Positions 1 to 12,431 of a stretch of DNA of 64,000 nt are shown here, piece by piece; positions within the stretch are counted from its first letter, which is position 1; each line of letters opens with the position of its first letter. The translations under genes and the position numbers were made by a program. A model generated the notes under the pieces. It saw nothing but the letters and a program-made list of their open reading frames with translations, had not been told where the DNA came from and searched no databases. The DNA comes from Leptodactylus fallax (Eukaryota > Chordata > Amphibia > Anura > Leptodactylidae). Where the stretch lies: positions 3,162,001 to 3,226,000 of the forward strand of contig CAMRHE010000054.1 of assembly GCA_947044405.1 (NCBI GenBank), read 5' to 3'.

Positions 1-361
1 TTAAATATTCATTAAACCTTTTTTTTTTTTTTTTTTTTTTTTTATAAAGGCTATCGGTGTATGCCGACCTGGGGTCATTGATCAGACCCTGGGCTGACGT
101 TAAAGGACAGTCACCCCTGAACAAGCGCATGAATCAATGAAGTGAATGAATAAACACTGAATAGGATTCCATATGGCGACCAAAACGGTCATCAATGTGA
201 CTAAGAATTTGCAAATGGTGCCAAGATTTTTCAATCTAGGTGCCATTTGCAATTAGCCTCACCACTGTCATCCTCTAAGAAAAAAGCAGACAGATATGGC
301 ACATGCAGCTGTGTGACAAGTCGGCGGCTTGTGTTTTTCTTCGTCCTGAGGTGCTGACTGA

Positions 362-627
362 AAGGGGTTTACCGGGCAAAAAATATATTTTTTAAAAAAG
401 GTCTGTTAATGCTATTAATGGGTTAATAAGTGTACCCCAATTCCTTTAGCAATGTTTTGCGTGATTTCTGGGGAGTTAGTATTGGTGATATTCCCTTTCC
501 AGAAACGGAACATCACCGGAAAACCTGAAAATGTGCCTGGGGCGGTCGCATGACCGCCCCAGCAATATGGGTAAATATACATTTTTGGTAAAGTAAGTAA
601 GTTATAAATTTATCCCGGACAACCCCC
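362..627 (-). mobile_element. TTAA-type nonautonomous element (AGGGGTTGTCC family), short copy
   Basis: Reverse complement starts AGGGGGTTGTCCGGGATAAA next to TTAA at 628-631; the other end is AAAGGGGTTTACCGGGCAAA at 361-380. Contains the palindrome GGGGCGGTCATGCGACCGCC shared with the copy at 15665-16476. Confidence 0.65.
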
Positions 628-1237
628 TTAAAGTTTAAAACAATGGTAATGCATTTAGCATCCTGCTCCACGTTCAGACTGTCACTAGTAGTGGTGAGTG
701 TAGGTACTGCAGTGCTGCCCCATTGAAGTCTATGGGACAGCACTGAAGTACCTATACTTGTCTGTACGGTTTGTGCAGCAAGTAAAAGCAGGTGTCCCAG
801 AATGGAAACAACGGGAGCCAAGTGGTCTCAGTACACCCGGGACTCCACTCAGATCTAATGGCCCATCATGTAATATGTAAGGATAAGCCACCAATATAGA
901 AAACAAATAACCACTTTAAAAATAGTAAAAAAGCAACTGAACTGCAAGGAGGAGAACATATATGTATCTTTAGTTACAAGCTCTGTATAAAATGTGAAAT
1001 GATAATACAGTAAATAGAGAAATGCAAAACACAATAATACTAGAAAGTCCAAGAGGCTTGGATCCATTTGGACACCAGTTGGTAAATAATTTACCTTAAA
1101 AGACCAAGCAAACACTACTAAATTATACCTAAATCACAATGATTGTTAGAAAAAAGGCATTATACTATGACACATACAGATTCTACTGAAAAGAATATAA
1201 AAGGGAACAAAAGGGTCCTCTTGAATACATTAGTGTA

Positions 1238-1673
1238 TTCAAGTGGACCTTTCATGTCCTTATGAGAGTGCGATATCTCCCCACTGTCAGAAGGGCATTC
1301 CTCATAGCTCAGTGTCATCGCTGGGCTGTAAGGAACCCCCCCCCCCCCCCCCGACAGTACTTGTCCATAGACTTGTACTGGGGGCGTTCCTCACAGTTCA
1401 GCGTCATCGCTAACCGGTAAGGAACGCCCCCTCTGACAGTACAAGGCTATGTCATGGTACTGTTGGGGGAGAGGGGACCTTCCTCACAGCCCAGCGATGA
1501 TGCTGAGTTATGAGGAACGCCCTTCCAACAGTGGGGAGATATCGCACTAAACTAACGGCACCAGCGGGTCCCATACAGAGAAAGCCAGCAGTGCGCTGAA
1601 TTCAGCTCACTGTCTGCTTTCTAGCAGTTTAAAAAAAAACGCACTTTCACGAGGACATGAAAGGTCCTCTTTC
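1238..1673. mobile_element. Palindromic element (GGACCTTTCATGTCC ends)
   Basis: GTGGACCTTTCATGTCCT at about 1238 pairs with GGACATGAAAGGTCCTC at about 1652, and GTGCGATATCTCCCCACTGT (1267) with ACAGTGGGGAGATATCGCAC (about 1530). Related to the element at 25913-28728. Includes a C homopolymer at 1338-1352. Confidence 0.65.
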
Positions 1674-1768
1674 ACATATTAAAAGCATCAAACAAAAAAA
1701 ATGTGTTTGAAATAAATAAGCAATAAATTACCAAGTGTAGATTTGAATACAATTTTCATAGCATGTAC

Positions 1769-1936
1769 CTTGCTTGCTGTTGGCCTTTTTTTAGGGTCCC
1801 ACTGTAGCATATCTCGCATGATCTGAATCCCATCACTACTTGCATTGGGGATTAATGTTTTTAGATTATTTGGTACACACTGTGGCCATCGAAAATTCAT
1901 TGCACTGGCAAGCTGGTAGCCTTCAGGCCAATCATT
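1769..1936 (-). CDS. CILK1: CILK1 exon 8 (residues 222-277), last visible exon
   Basis: This 168-nt exon encodes [20 protein letters not shown] through [13 protein letters not shown], the last large block of the C-lobe including the R of RPTAS. The acceptor is TTTCTCCAG and the donor is GTACATG. It ends on a codon boundary. The following exon, expected to start ALRYPYF-like, is not found between base 1 and 1768, so the gene continues outside the window. Confidence 0.94.
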
Positions 1937-2895
1937 CTGGAGAAAGAGGAAAAGGAAAAGAGGAAATTATTATGAATACTGGCGGAGCGCAAAGGAAGTT
2001 GAGTAGCTGCCTATAGCAACCAGACTATAGATGCAGCGCTGTTTGATTCAAGTGGTCCTAACCTATAACAGTATTTCCCCTTGTGAATCAGTCCCTCTGT
2101 TGCTGAGATATTGCAGTTTTTGTTAATACGCAACTGAGCACTTTGCAGTGGCAATGTCCTCATTACTCCAAAGAGCTCATTAGCAAATTGGCAAAAATGG
2201 CAATGAAGGCACCAATTCACGAGGAGAAAACATGGTTTGAATCAGGTGATCCTATCCTATCTGAGGGGCTGAGTTGATATGTTGGGTTCTGGCGACACAT
2301 TCCATTTAAGATGGTAATACCCCTTTAATTATATGATTAAATGCCGTTAGCCAGAAACATGTAAGTAGAGGTTTTCCTTATGCCTTGTGTTGCACAATAT
2401 TCATTTTAAAGTCATGAAATGACTAAGTTCCTGTGTGCTGATTGCTACTTTTTTTTGTAGTTTGTTTCCTCAGTCTTAAAGGGGTTGTCCAGGATTAAGT
2501 TTTTTAATTCAGCTCAATGGGGCCACTTCAGACACGTACTATACACAATATGGGACTATACAGGGACAGCAGATAACTACTGTCCCTGTACCGTGACCAG
2601 GCACTGGCACAGCAGATTAGAAAGGCCATCTCCTCCCTGATAATCTGGCTGATAACTAATTTGTAAGAGCACTTGACAGAAAAGTCAAGCTATTATTAGA
2701 GAGTCTGCATATGGCTAAATTCACACAACAGAATATAGAGAGGAATTGGAGGTGGTTTCCACAGTGGGCAGCAAAGCAGGGCTTTGGCTTTCTGCCATGG
2801 CTTTGCTTGCTGATTAGCTAATCAGACTGAGCCTCACACAGCAGATTCTGCAGCTGAATCCAGAGAGAGGAAAAAAAAACAAAACACACACACAA

Positions 2896-2934
<39 letters not shown>

Positions 2935-3138
2935 CCTTCACTGCCAACTGGAGGCAGATTACAGCTGAAATGTCGAAATGATTTTGAGGAGTAATCTGCC
3001 TAAAAATTAGCTGCAAATCTGTCTTATGGAACTGCCCTTAAAGTCTGAGAAAAACTGTTAGATACTGTATATGCATGTTAGCAGTGACAAGGAGAGGAGA
3101 GGCAGGCTGAAAAACGGGATTTTTTTTGTACTCCCCAT
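1937..3138. other. CILK1 intron stretch
   Basis: Holds one tip of an AGGGGTTGTCC-type repeat (TTAAAGGGGTTGTCCAGG at 2477) and the CA repeat. No coding frame that I believe. Confidence 0.6.
2884..2932 (+). repeat. (CA)n microsatellite
   Basis: About 20 CA units interrupted once by AACAAACA. Ordinary intronic microsatellite. Confidence 0.95.
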
Positions 3139-3489
3139 AAAATCCTTTTCTCGTTGTACTCACTGGGGGACACAGCACCATGGGTATAGACCTGGCCACT
3201 AGGAAGCTGACACTAGGAGAATGAAAGCTATCGCTCCGCCTATGGGCTATACCCTTCTCACAGACACTGTGCTAGTCAGCTTGTACCACAGCAGTAGGAG
3301 AAAAACACCAAAGAGCAAAAAAAGAGCACGGAACCAACACCAACATGTCCTGCACCTGAAAAAGAATCAAAACAGCTCGGGAAGGAAAATCAGGAAAAAA
3401 AGCAAGTTTGGGATCTGTGTCCCCCAGTGAATACAACGAGAAAAGGATTTTACGGCGAGTACAAAAAAAAAAAATCCTGTTTTCTCGCT

Positions 3490-4324
3490 CATTTCTCTGG
3501 GGGACACAGCACCATAGGATGTCCTAAAGCAGTTCCAGAGGGTAGGAATCATGTAAACAACCCAGTGCACAGCCGTCTGAAGAACCTCATGGCTTAACAA
3601 TGCGTCGGCAGAGGTCACAGAATGGACCTGGGAAAACTTAGAGAAAGCATGAATGAAGCCCAGGTGGCAGCCTGCAGACTTAAACACCAAAAAATTGATG
3701 CAGAACATCCCTGGAGGCCCCAACAGTTCTCGGAGAGAGCCGACACACGGAAGGGCAGAGTCCAAACCCTAAACCGATAAGCCTCCTAGATCGCAGATTG
3801 GAGTCATCAGGAGATGGAAGCCTAGGACAAAGTCAGGTCCTAGCGAGGGCCCCCATGGAGGACAAAGCATCAGAACGACAGAAAGAGTCAGGAGAGCCAA
3901 ATAGACCCAAATGGCCTGGACAACATCCAGGGAGGGAAGAGAAACGCCAACACGGATGCTCGAGTTCCGGGCAGAAAGATGGCAAGCTACACCCTGTAGA
4001 TGACAAAGGAGGAAGCCACCTGAGGCAGAAGGACGGAGGCGGACGAAGGACAACCCCGTCCCTGTGGAGAACCAGAAAGGGAGGCTGGACAGCCAGCATG
4101 GAGACCCTGCAGTTGGAGGTAATGGCCACCAGGAAAGCGACCTGCCAGGACAGAAGGCAAAGGGGAGAATCCCGCAAAGGCTGGAAGGGGGAGCCTGAAG
4201 CACCGCCAAGGGAGAGAAGATCCCATGGATCCACGGATGGACAGTGGGGTGGGGGAGAGGGGCATCCAGCCACTTCCCATAGGAAAGGCTTCACCTGAGG
4301 CCAGAAGGCCAAGGTCTTCAGCAA
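3490..4324 (-). pseudogene. DIRS-like tyrosine recombinase remnant
   Basis: A minus-strand frame at 3833-4324 contains the conserved stretch QPLRDSPLCLLSWQVAFLVA, followed by ITSNCRVSML and PPFLVLHRDGVVLRPPPSF, a strong match to the central domain of DIRS recombinases. There the motif is normally RRVSEL, so the catalytic arginine region is damaged. A second frame, 3490-3765, holds the C-terminal end HAFSKFSQVHSVTSADALL; the usual KFY catalytic tyrosine is read as KFS. Frames do not join without shifts. Inactive by inspection. Confidence 0.75.
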
Positions 4325-4613
4325 AGGAATTGAGAGGGCAGAGACCTGTCTTTCAAGAGAAGACGACCAAGACCGTGATCCAGACCAGACCAGAGAAAAA
4401 AAAACAAAACCAGGAACCTGGGAAGAGAAAAAAGAGAGCGAATGACAAACAGTACTCTCACCTCAGCGGGCCTAAGTCATCCACGAGCAAAGGTAGAACC
4501 TGGCTGACTGTGGTTTACAGGCCTAATGCATGGAACAACAGGTTCTGAAAACCCATGGCATTGCAGAAACTCGGCTTCACCAGCCACACCGTTAAATGCA
4601 GCTGAGGCAAAGC

Positions 4614-4793
4614 ATAGATTGTAAGCCCTTGCAGGCAGGACCCTGTATCCCACTGTGCCAGTTGGTCACTGTTATCATATTTGTTTTGTATATTTTGAGT
4701 ACCGTATTTGAACCCTCAAATGTAAAGCACCATGGAATTAATGGTGCTATATAAATAAACAACAACAATAATAATAATAATAATAATAAAGAT
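4614..4793 (+). repeat. SINE/LINE 3'-tail-like repeat ending in (TAA)n
   Basis: The segment begins ATTGTAAGCCCTTGCAGGCA and ends in GGTGCTATATAAATAAA followed by a (TAA)n microsatellite at 4768-4790. This is the widespread vertebrate SINE/L2-type tail that ends in a cell-like 'GCGCTATATAAATAAA'. It sits inside the DIRS-like element, so it inserted later. Confidence 0.6.
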
Positions 4794-5178
4794 AGGCAGA
4801 GTGGAAAAGCGGTCCTTGAGACAGAAGGTCAACCTGCAGAGGAAGAGGCCAAGGAGTGCCCGCCAGCAGGAACATGAGATCCGCGTACCAAGCCTGGCGG
4901 GGTCAATTTGGAGGCACCAGGAAGGCTGGAAGCCCCTCGGACTCAAGCTTCTGGAAACCTGAAGAAAAAGAGGAGGGAAATAGTACAGAAGGAAGTCCGG
5001 CCAGGGAATCAGAAGAACGGCAGCAGTGATGGGCCAAGGGCCCAGGGACCTGGCCACCAGGAGGGAAACGAAGAAGTCAACACGCCCCTACCAGGAGCAC
5101 AGCCAGGGGAAGACCTACTGATGAAGCGACCACTCGCCCGGGAAGTTTTCCTCGGCTAGGTCGAGAGAGACGCTCCGC

Positions 5179-6459
5179 CTACAGAAGAGTGTGGGAGTCC
5201 TCAAGAAAGGCCGCACGGCACCAGGGACACCCCGGAAGGACCAAGTAAGCGACCGTGGTGGAGTTGCCAGCCTGGACTCTGACCGGACGCCCTAGGAGGT
5301 GAGAGATCCAATGAGACACGGCTAGGAAAATGGCCCCCAGTTCCAGAGGTAGATCTGGAGGAGGACTCAGCTTGGACCAAAGGCCCTGAACAGTCAAGGC
5401 ACCGAAGGCTTCTCTCCAGCCAGGAGACTGGCATCAGGGGGACAACCTGTGAAAGAAGGGGGAGGAAAATTCCCCTGAGAGAGTCCCGGAGAGGCGAGCC
5501 AACAAAGAAGCTCCAGGCGAACCCGAGAAGACAGGAGAAACAGGCAGACGATCTGGACACAGACTAGTCCCAATGACCCAGAACACCATTGCAAGGTCCT
5601 GGGAGGAACTTAGCCAAAGAGAGAACCTCGAAGGCTAAGACCATTGTGCCCAGGGCTCGCAGGCAGAAGAGAAGAGAGCTGATCGGGCATCATTCCCCGG
5701 AATTCCAGGCACGAGGCAGAACTTTTACCTGTTGATGAGCCAGCGAAATCAGCGAAGGGGCCCAAGGAGATCCGCAAGCTGGTCATAATGTCCATTCTGG
5801 AGGAGGCTTGAACCCGGAGGACATCCAGGTACATAATCACAACTCCCCTGTCATGGAGGAAGGCCGGTAGGGACACCATCACCTGGGGAAACTCAGGGAG
5901 GACGGAAAATGATGGGCAGGAAGTCGCCAGTATCCCGGGATGCCCCCACCGATCGCAGGGCTACATGTGGAACCTGCAGATACAGACAAACCTGTTGAGC
6001 CTCTTCAGGTCCAGGAGGGTAAGGAACCGTCTTTCCTGAAACGGGAACCCTAATGCCTTGCCAAAGCAGAGTGGGAGCGGTCTGGAGAAAAAACTTCCGT
6101 TTAGGATGGAGTCCAGAATACACCACCTCTCGGACCCAGGAGAGGAAGGCGATGGCAAGCCAGGACTCCAGGAAGGAGCGCAACCGCACCCTCACTCGAG
6201 AGGGGCAAGATCTCAAGCAGAGAAGGGCTTGTAAGAGGGCTTGGTCCTTATGCGAGGACGGTTCCTTTGGGAATGGAACCATGAGGGTGCCTAGGGAGTG
6301 GCCTAGAAGTCGCCGACAGAGCAGCGATCTGGGAAGGCAGCTGTTTAAAAGTTTCCACCTCAGACTGGTTAAGTCTGGCAAAGGTGTCATGGCCCGGGTA
6401 AAGGAGGCCGCCCAATCCGGGAGGCTTAAACTGCCAGAGGGGGGCCTGAAGGATGCCAC
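5179..6459 (-). pseudogene. DIRS-like reverse transcriptase-RNase H remnant
   Basis: Several minus-strand frames carry pieces of one polyprotein. RT motif DLKRLNRFV is in one frame near 5980, and the next block (LRSVGASRDTGDFL, near 5920) is in another, showing a frameshift inside the RT. The RNase H piece ELGAIFLAVSHWISHLLGRP precedes GNSTTVAYL near 5260. The plus strand is strikingly purine-rich here, which creates long but meaningless plus-strand frames. No intact YxDD active site is visible. Confidence 0.7.
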
Positions 6460-8602
6460 ACGGCAGAGCTAGACTTTAACGCTGCAAGCGTACATTCTGC
6501 GCAGTGACCTGCTAATCTTCTCTGTATTGTTCCAAGTATATGTGCTGCAAAGCGAGCACTAGAAGGCAGAGAGGCCTGATGGGCTCAGGCTGGCCGCATA
6601 AATACATTTGATACAGCGGGTGCACGTGGAAACGTGGCGGGCCAAGGGCCGAGATGGCTCTATATGGGAGGACATGGAGGAGGAGCCCAAGGGAAAATAG
6701 GGGTAACCAAGGGGTTAACCTACCAGACGACCGGAAGCATGTCCTGTCGCTAACTGCTGCAGAGTAGGCTGCGCAGAGAGATCTCCTCAGAGTTAATGTC
6801 CCTCTAGGAGCAGAAAAATAGCCTGGGAAAAGAGCAGCAGAAGCTGCAAAACAGAAAAAATAAAATTACATTTTTCTTTTCTTTTTTTTACCTCCTCTCC
6901 CCCAGATTTCCCTCATTGAGGGACTATGCAGCGGGGAGGGGACCACCCCCAGGCCAATAGGAAGGCCTGGGTGGAGTTTGGAGGCCCGTGAAGGGGCGTA
7001 CCTATTTGCGGCCTAGTCCCCGGCAGAAGCAGAAGCCAGGGACTAAAGTAGAATTGCAGGAGGCTGGCCGAAGGCTCCGGAAGGCCCAGCCGAAGCCTAA
7101 AAAAGGTACCGGGGGTCCAGGAGAGGGGCCTCAACGAATCGATAAATACACCCCCGAACGGGAACCGTTCGTGATTGGCAAGAAAAGCCCCAGGGCGGCA
7201 GCAGATTAAAAAGGGGCTTATTCACTAGAGTGCCCCCCCCCATCCCCCAGAAAGGAAGCCCACCATGGCCCCAGGAGGAGGGAGGCTAAGGGAAAGGAGC
7301 CCTATAGGTGGTCCAGAAGAGGAGAGGAGTGTGGGGGGGGGGGGGGGAATTGAGGAATTCTCATACTCACCCATCTTCCAATACTCACCTGTCTGGCGGC
7401 TTCAGGCGCCGCAGGGTCACCCCCTGGTTAGGACCTCGCACGTGGGAGTGGGGCCACTGGTACTCCGGCCACCGCTGTGGCGAGTGGGGACTGGGTGACC
7501 GACGAGGCACTCTTTTGCAGAGCGCTGCGCCTGCAGGAGGATACGACTAGTGTGGCGTACATGCTGAAAAAAAAAAAGAATAAAAACAATGTAAGACAGA
7601 AAGACCTGAGTCAGGTCGTGTCTGCCTCCTACGACACTAGGTTTAAAATTGACTAGCACAGTGTCTGTGAGAAGGTTATAGCTCAGAGGCAGAGCTGACA
7701 GCTTTCATTCTCCTAGTGTCAGCCTCCTAGTGGCCAGGTCTATACCCATGGTGCTGTCTCCCCCAGTGAAATAAACGAGAAAGGTTAGGTTAACACGGAG
7801 GAATTTTTTTGCAGCAGAATCTGTTCAGGTCAATGGGATGCCTCATTTTCTGCTAGCTGAAAAAGATCAGCATTCTGCTTTTCAGCCGGATTCCACCCAA
7901 AGTAAATGCCATTTGCTAAGAGCATTGCTAAAAGAAACCTTTAGGGAGGTAGCTTTTTTTTTATACCAATAATCCTTAATAAACTAGATTACAAAAAGGT
8001 TCAAAAAAACACCCCCCCCCCCCACACACACAAACAAAAACAACAAAGTGACAGTTGCACTTTAACATTACAAAAACAGACCAATAAACATCCTGATCCT
8101 CATCCTGGTTCATAGCTCATTCTTACACTTGTTCTCTCTTTCTATTATGCCCAATTCAATCACTATGACTGCTCCAATAAGGCAAAATCTCGTTGAGTGT
8201 GAGAACATCCAGCCATAGCCTCTTTTGAAGCAAGGACTCAAATATAGACAGTCTGTTTCTTACCAAATAGGACTGACAAATAACCAGTCAGTGAGACAAC
8301 AAGAGAAGACCCTATTAGATGTCAAATTCTTCTTCTGGACTTGCTTTGGTCAGTGTGTTGTCTAGATCACAGTACCATAAGCATTTCTGGCGCTGTTATT
8401 TTTCCTAACGTTTAGGAGCAAAGGACTAGCTGAGAACTAGGGACGTGATGTGACCATGACCTAATATTTACCTGCTTGTAACTTTAAACATTGAAATGGC
8501 CGATTTATCACTTTCCATATTTTTCAAACCAGTACACTAACACTCAGACATGTAAAAGGCCAAACAAAGTGTGCAATAGTATGGATAATGCATACGTTTT
8601 AC

Positions 8603-8774
8603 CTTCTTTGGTGTTCCTAGAACCTGGCAAATCTTGAATATGGTGTCTATTTCACTAGAGCCTGGGAAAAGAGGCCTTAGAGTGTAAATTTCAGCCATAA
8701 TGCAACCAACAGCCCAGATATCAATTGGAGAACTATAGCTTGTTGATCTAAGGAGAACCTCTGGTGCTCTGTAC
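8603..8774 (-). CDS. CILK1: CILK1 exon 7 (residues 164-221)
   Basis: This 172-nt exon encodes [20 protein letters not shown] and then [20 protein letters not shown], the APE motif and alpha-F region of the C-lobe, ending CQVLGTPKK. The acceptor is ATTCACAG and the donor is GTAAAA. It ends on a codon boundary. Confidence 0.95.
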
Positions 8775-8859
8775 CTGTGAATGGAAAACCCAAAACAGCT
8801 GTCACTTTGTTGGATACATAAGTGTGATATAACAACAAGTAATTAATCTCAGTTGTAAT

Positions 8860-9250
8860 AAAGGGAGTCTTCCACCATCAAAATCTCTTCTGAAATAGGG
8901 GCTTTTAGTGACATAGTGAACTTGCCATTTTCTCTCAAAGTGCGATCTTGTTGACAATGAAAGCAACTTTTAAGAGGTATACAAATGAGTTGCTCAGTGC
9001 ACCTAGGCATAGCCATGCCTGGCAAAGCATCTATTTTTTGGCTATGGTTGTCACCCAACAAGACTCAGTAACTAAAAGATTAACAGGTCCAAATTTGCGG
9101 TGGCCACAGGGAAAACACCTCACTGACATACAGAAAAAAGGTGATTGGAATCTTGCAGTAGACACACTTTTGGCAGAAAAAGTGTTCAGTATACTACTAA
9201 AGACCCCTACAACAGCATATAAGTGGCTTTTGTGGTGGTAGACTCCCTTT
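8860..9250. mobile_element. Palindromic element (AAAGGGAGTCT ends)
   Basis: AAAGGGAGTCTTCCACCA at the left pairs with TGGTGGTAGACTCCCTTT at the right. It lies 85 bp upstream (in CILK1 sense) of exon 7. TTAA flanks are not intact. Related tips occur near 11970, 17950 and 25165. Confidence 0.7.
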
Positions 9251-9375
9251 GACTTATGGCTAAGATAGGAGGATGGAGAAATTACTTATGGCATCAAGAC
9301 TGATGAATGTTTTATATAGCAGCTAATTCTACAAAATTACTATAATTCATCTGGAACTGAGTAGTGCTTCTTTAC

Positions 9376-9508
9376 CATCGAGTAGACACATAATCTGTGT
9401 AAGGTGGTCGAGATCTTGTTTCACGAGCTAGTCCAAAATCAGCTATTTTCACAAGCTCTGGTCCCATGCAAAGGAGGTTTTCTGGTTTTAGGTCCCTGTG
9501 GAAAAAAC
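9376..9508 (-). CDS. CILK1: CILK1 exon 6 (residues 120-164): catalytic and activation loops
   Basis: This 133-nt exon encodes the catalytic loop [12 protein letters not shown] with D125 as proton acceptor, then [10 protein letters not shown] with the magnesium-binding D143, and [11 protein letters not shown] with the MAPK-like dual phosphorylation motif T157-D-Y159. The acceptor is ATTTTAG and the donor is GTAAAG. It ends after TG of the W164 codon. Every residue needed for catalysis is present. Confidence 0.96.
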
Positions 9509-10375
9509 CTAAAATTCCATAAAAGCAAAGACCATTTGTAAATATTTATATAATTTGTAATAAAGCACTTTAAGTAAACCTTTCACTAAATGTGCCTTTG
9601 CATTGCCCACTCAGATTAACTGGCAAAGAAGATTAAGAGTGACTGTTTTTTTTTCTGTTTTTTTTTTTCATAGTTTAAATAGCACATTCTGAAACGGGTT
9701 TGGAAAAAAATATTTATGTGGATCTTTACTGTGGCATTTTTCAGCCTTAACACATGTGCATTGTGCAGACAAGTGTGGTCATGAGTATAAAAATCTAAAA
9801 ATGCCTTTATACATGATGAGCCTGTTGCCCTTTTACACTAACCTATATGTAGAGAATTATTAAGAACTCAAATGCAGTTTGTATGGTTGCACAATGGAGA
9901 AGTGGCTGCAAGCTGGTCAAGTCATGATTTCAATTTCATTTATTAAATATAGTTTAATGGTCATGCATTTTTGCATGAAACCTGCAAAACCACACAGCCA
10001 ATAATGAAAGAACAAGCTACAATGAATACAGTTCACTTTGAATATTGGCGATCTGGCCCAGCCTGTAGGCACTGTCACATAGTGTCTGAAACCTAAAATG
10101 TGATGTAGCATGAAAAATAGAGAGAATATTGGCAGCCCGTCGCCCTTGTAATCAGGGATGTTCTATTGATAATCAATGATTAAGCGATGAAGTTAGTCTG
10201 TAAGGCCCACCCTTCTGTCAATGGAGAGATATTGATGCCAAAAATTTGTGCGACTTTGTTACGGGCTTTGTTTTTACAGCGTTCATTCTGCAGCCAAAAT
10301 GACATGTCAACTGTATTCTATGTTTCAGTACGATTCTGGGGATACCAAACTTGTATGTTTTTATTTACATTTTAA

Positions 10376-11592
10376 CCCCTTAACAAAAGTCTAAAACTGT
10401 GCAAAAATTTTTTTTCTAAAAGTTGCCATATTCTGGACACCTGTAACTTTTTTTTTAACTTCCATGTATGGGGATGAATAGGGCGTCTTTTTTTTTTTTG
10501 TGGGGCCAGGTGCACTTTTTAGTTAGAACTAGAGAATAGCGAATTTCTCAAAAGTTCGATTTGAAGTTCCAAAAAAAATTTGCTTAGATCCGAATTACTT
10601 TGCGGCGAATAAAGAAGCTATTTCCGGGCTGCAGAGAGCCGGGGTGGTCGGCAAAATGCCGGAAGCCCTTGGATGCCGCGGTCATGTTTCTCTCTCTCTC
10701 TTACTTCAGCACGGACAACTTTTATTCATGTGGAAGGATCTACAAACAAGCAAAGACATGCCTACCCAATCACATCACTAGAGAATATCTTGTGACCGTC
10801 TGATGTCACAAAGGAAAGGTCCTTACTAAATATTCGTTACCACGAAGCATCAGAAAATCTGGAATCGTGGCGAATCGAAGATTTCCTGAAATTCGGATCG
10901 AATTCCACTTCTGCAAAATCGATTCGCTCATCTCTAGTTATAGTCTAGTTTTAACATTTTGGGGAATTGCTATTGCTTTGAATTTTTATCAGTGGTGGGA
11001 AAAATATTTTTATAGATTTGTAGACCGGGTGTTTTCGGACAGAGGGATACCTAATGTGTATGTGTTTCACAGTATTTAAGTACTTTTATATGTGTTCTAG
11101 GGAAAGGGGGGTGATTTTAATTTGTAAATTTTTTTTTTTTGCATTTATTAGACCCCCTAGGGGGTCTTGAACCCCAGGCGGTCTGATCACTAATGCAATG
11201 CATTACAATGCTAATGCATTGTAAATTAACAGCGCTTCTATTGCGGGCTGCATAGAGCAGCCTGCAATAGAAGTAAATGACAGACAAGCCTGGGAGCCTT
11301 CAGAAGGCTCCTGGCTGTCACGCCAACGGGACACTGAGCCCGGAACTTGCTCTGGGTGCCGGCGACCCATGCCAAAATGGCAGCACCCGTGTGCCGCCAA
11401 CAAAATGGCACCTCAGTCAGCTTTGACCAAGGTGCCAGAGGGGTTAATGCCCGCGATCAGTGTGGGCACTGATTGCGGGGATTAGCGCCGGGTCTCTACT
11501 GTATAATGCAGCAGAAACCTTGCGGCTATGGTGGCCGCCATATTTAACTACCCGACATCCGCCGTACTATTATGGCGGATGTCGGGAAGGGG
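10376..11592. mobile_element. TTAA-flanked element (CCCCTTAACA ends) with nested palindrome
   Basis: CCCCTTAAC at the left and GGAAGGGG at the right are flanked by TTAA at 10372-10375 and 11593-11596. Inside at 10533-10942 lies a second palindromic repeat with ACTAGAGAATAGCGAATTTC and the inverted ATTCGCTCATCTCTAGTT, a common frog repeat. Confidence 0.65.
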
Positions 11593-12018
11593 TTAATCAC
11601 GTCTGAGTTCTGCTCCATGCACTGACACTCATTCTCCATGCATGCCAAATAAGGCTTTGCAGCTTACCTGGTCTGAGTAACATGTACTGTATATGCACAA
11701 AAAAATATAAGCAGTAGTGAGTGGGGGCACAATTTGAAATTAAGAAAGGGGGGGGGTGGATCAGAAGCAATGTCAGGAAATTTTTTCACTGAAAGAGTAG
11801 CTGAGTTCCCATGTCTGAAGGCCCACCCTCACAGTGCACCAACTGCCTCTTTTGCATATCATTTTAAAGTTGTTTTTCTCAAAATCTACAGAATTGCCAT
11901 ACATTTCGTTCATCACTAATGTGCTCTGTAATGCAGGGAGGGCAGATGAATACGCTTAGGAGATGTGATAGACTCCCTTTAACACACAATAACAAAAAAG
12001 CTTTGTTGTAAAATATCA

Positions 12019-12216
<198 letters not shown>

Positions 12217-12431
12217 TTAACTTTGACTACAAAATCTATATTAAATATAGGCATTTATAATTCATTCATGCTAGCAAAATCAATTGACCCCTTGTTGACA
12301 GATACCCCCTAATAGCTCAGGTTTACTGTATGGTATGGCAACTTCATTTCAGACACTGATCTAGCAGGGAATGTAAGGAACATTTCTGCTTAAAAGGTAC
12401 CTCTACTGTACATTAGGTAGTGTCCAATTAA

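Larger units (their letters stand above)
3139..7786 (-). mobile_element. DIRS-like tyrosine-recombinase retroelement, degenerate
   Basis: Termini are inverted: about 135 bp at 3145-3278 is the reverse complement of 7650-7786, including CACCATGGGTATAGACCTGG. Part of the left terminus recurs inverted at 3415-3454 and directly at 3461-3515, like the internal complementary region of DIRS elements. Minus-strand frames, broken by stops and frameshifts, show the DIRS order: a proline-rich first ORF (about 6913-7660); reverse transcriptase remnants LLDLKRLNRFVCICRFHM (about 5960-6010); an RNase H segment LGRPVRVQAGNSTTVAYL (about 5250-5300); and a tyrosine recombinase with FQPLRDSPLCLLSWQVAFLV and the RVSML arginine region (about 4105-4175). 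There is no LTR and no integrase, as expected for DIRS. It lies in a CILK1 intron, sense with the gene, and cannot encode intact proteins. Confidence 0.85.

Noticed and set aside
1335..1352. C homopolymer as a functional i-motif
   Set aside because: Homopolymers of C or G recur at many places here (7337, 8011, 16238, 36138, 38643) and look like ordinary slippage.
2011..2220. Possible extra minus-strand exon near CILK1 exon 8
   Set aside because: No similarity to CILK1 and exons 7 and 8 join in phase without it.
3798..6472. Several plus-strand frames of 100-166 codons rich in Arg, Gly and Lys
   Set aside because: They are shadows of the minus-strand DIRS-like coding region; composition reflects the purine bias and no known domain is visible.
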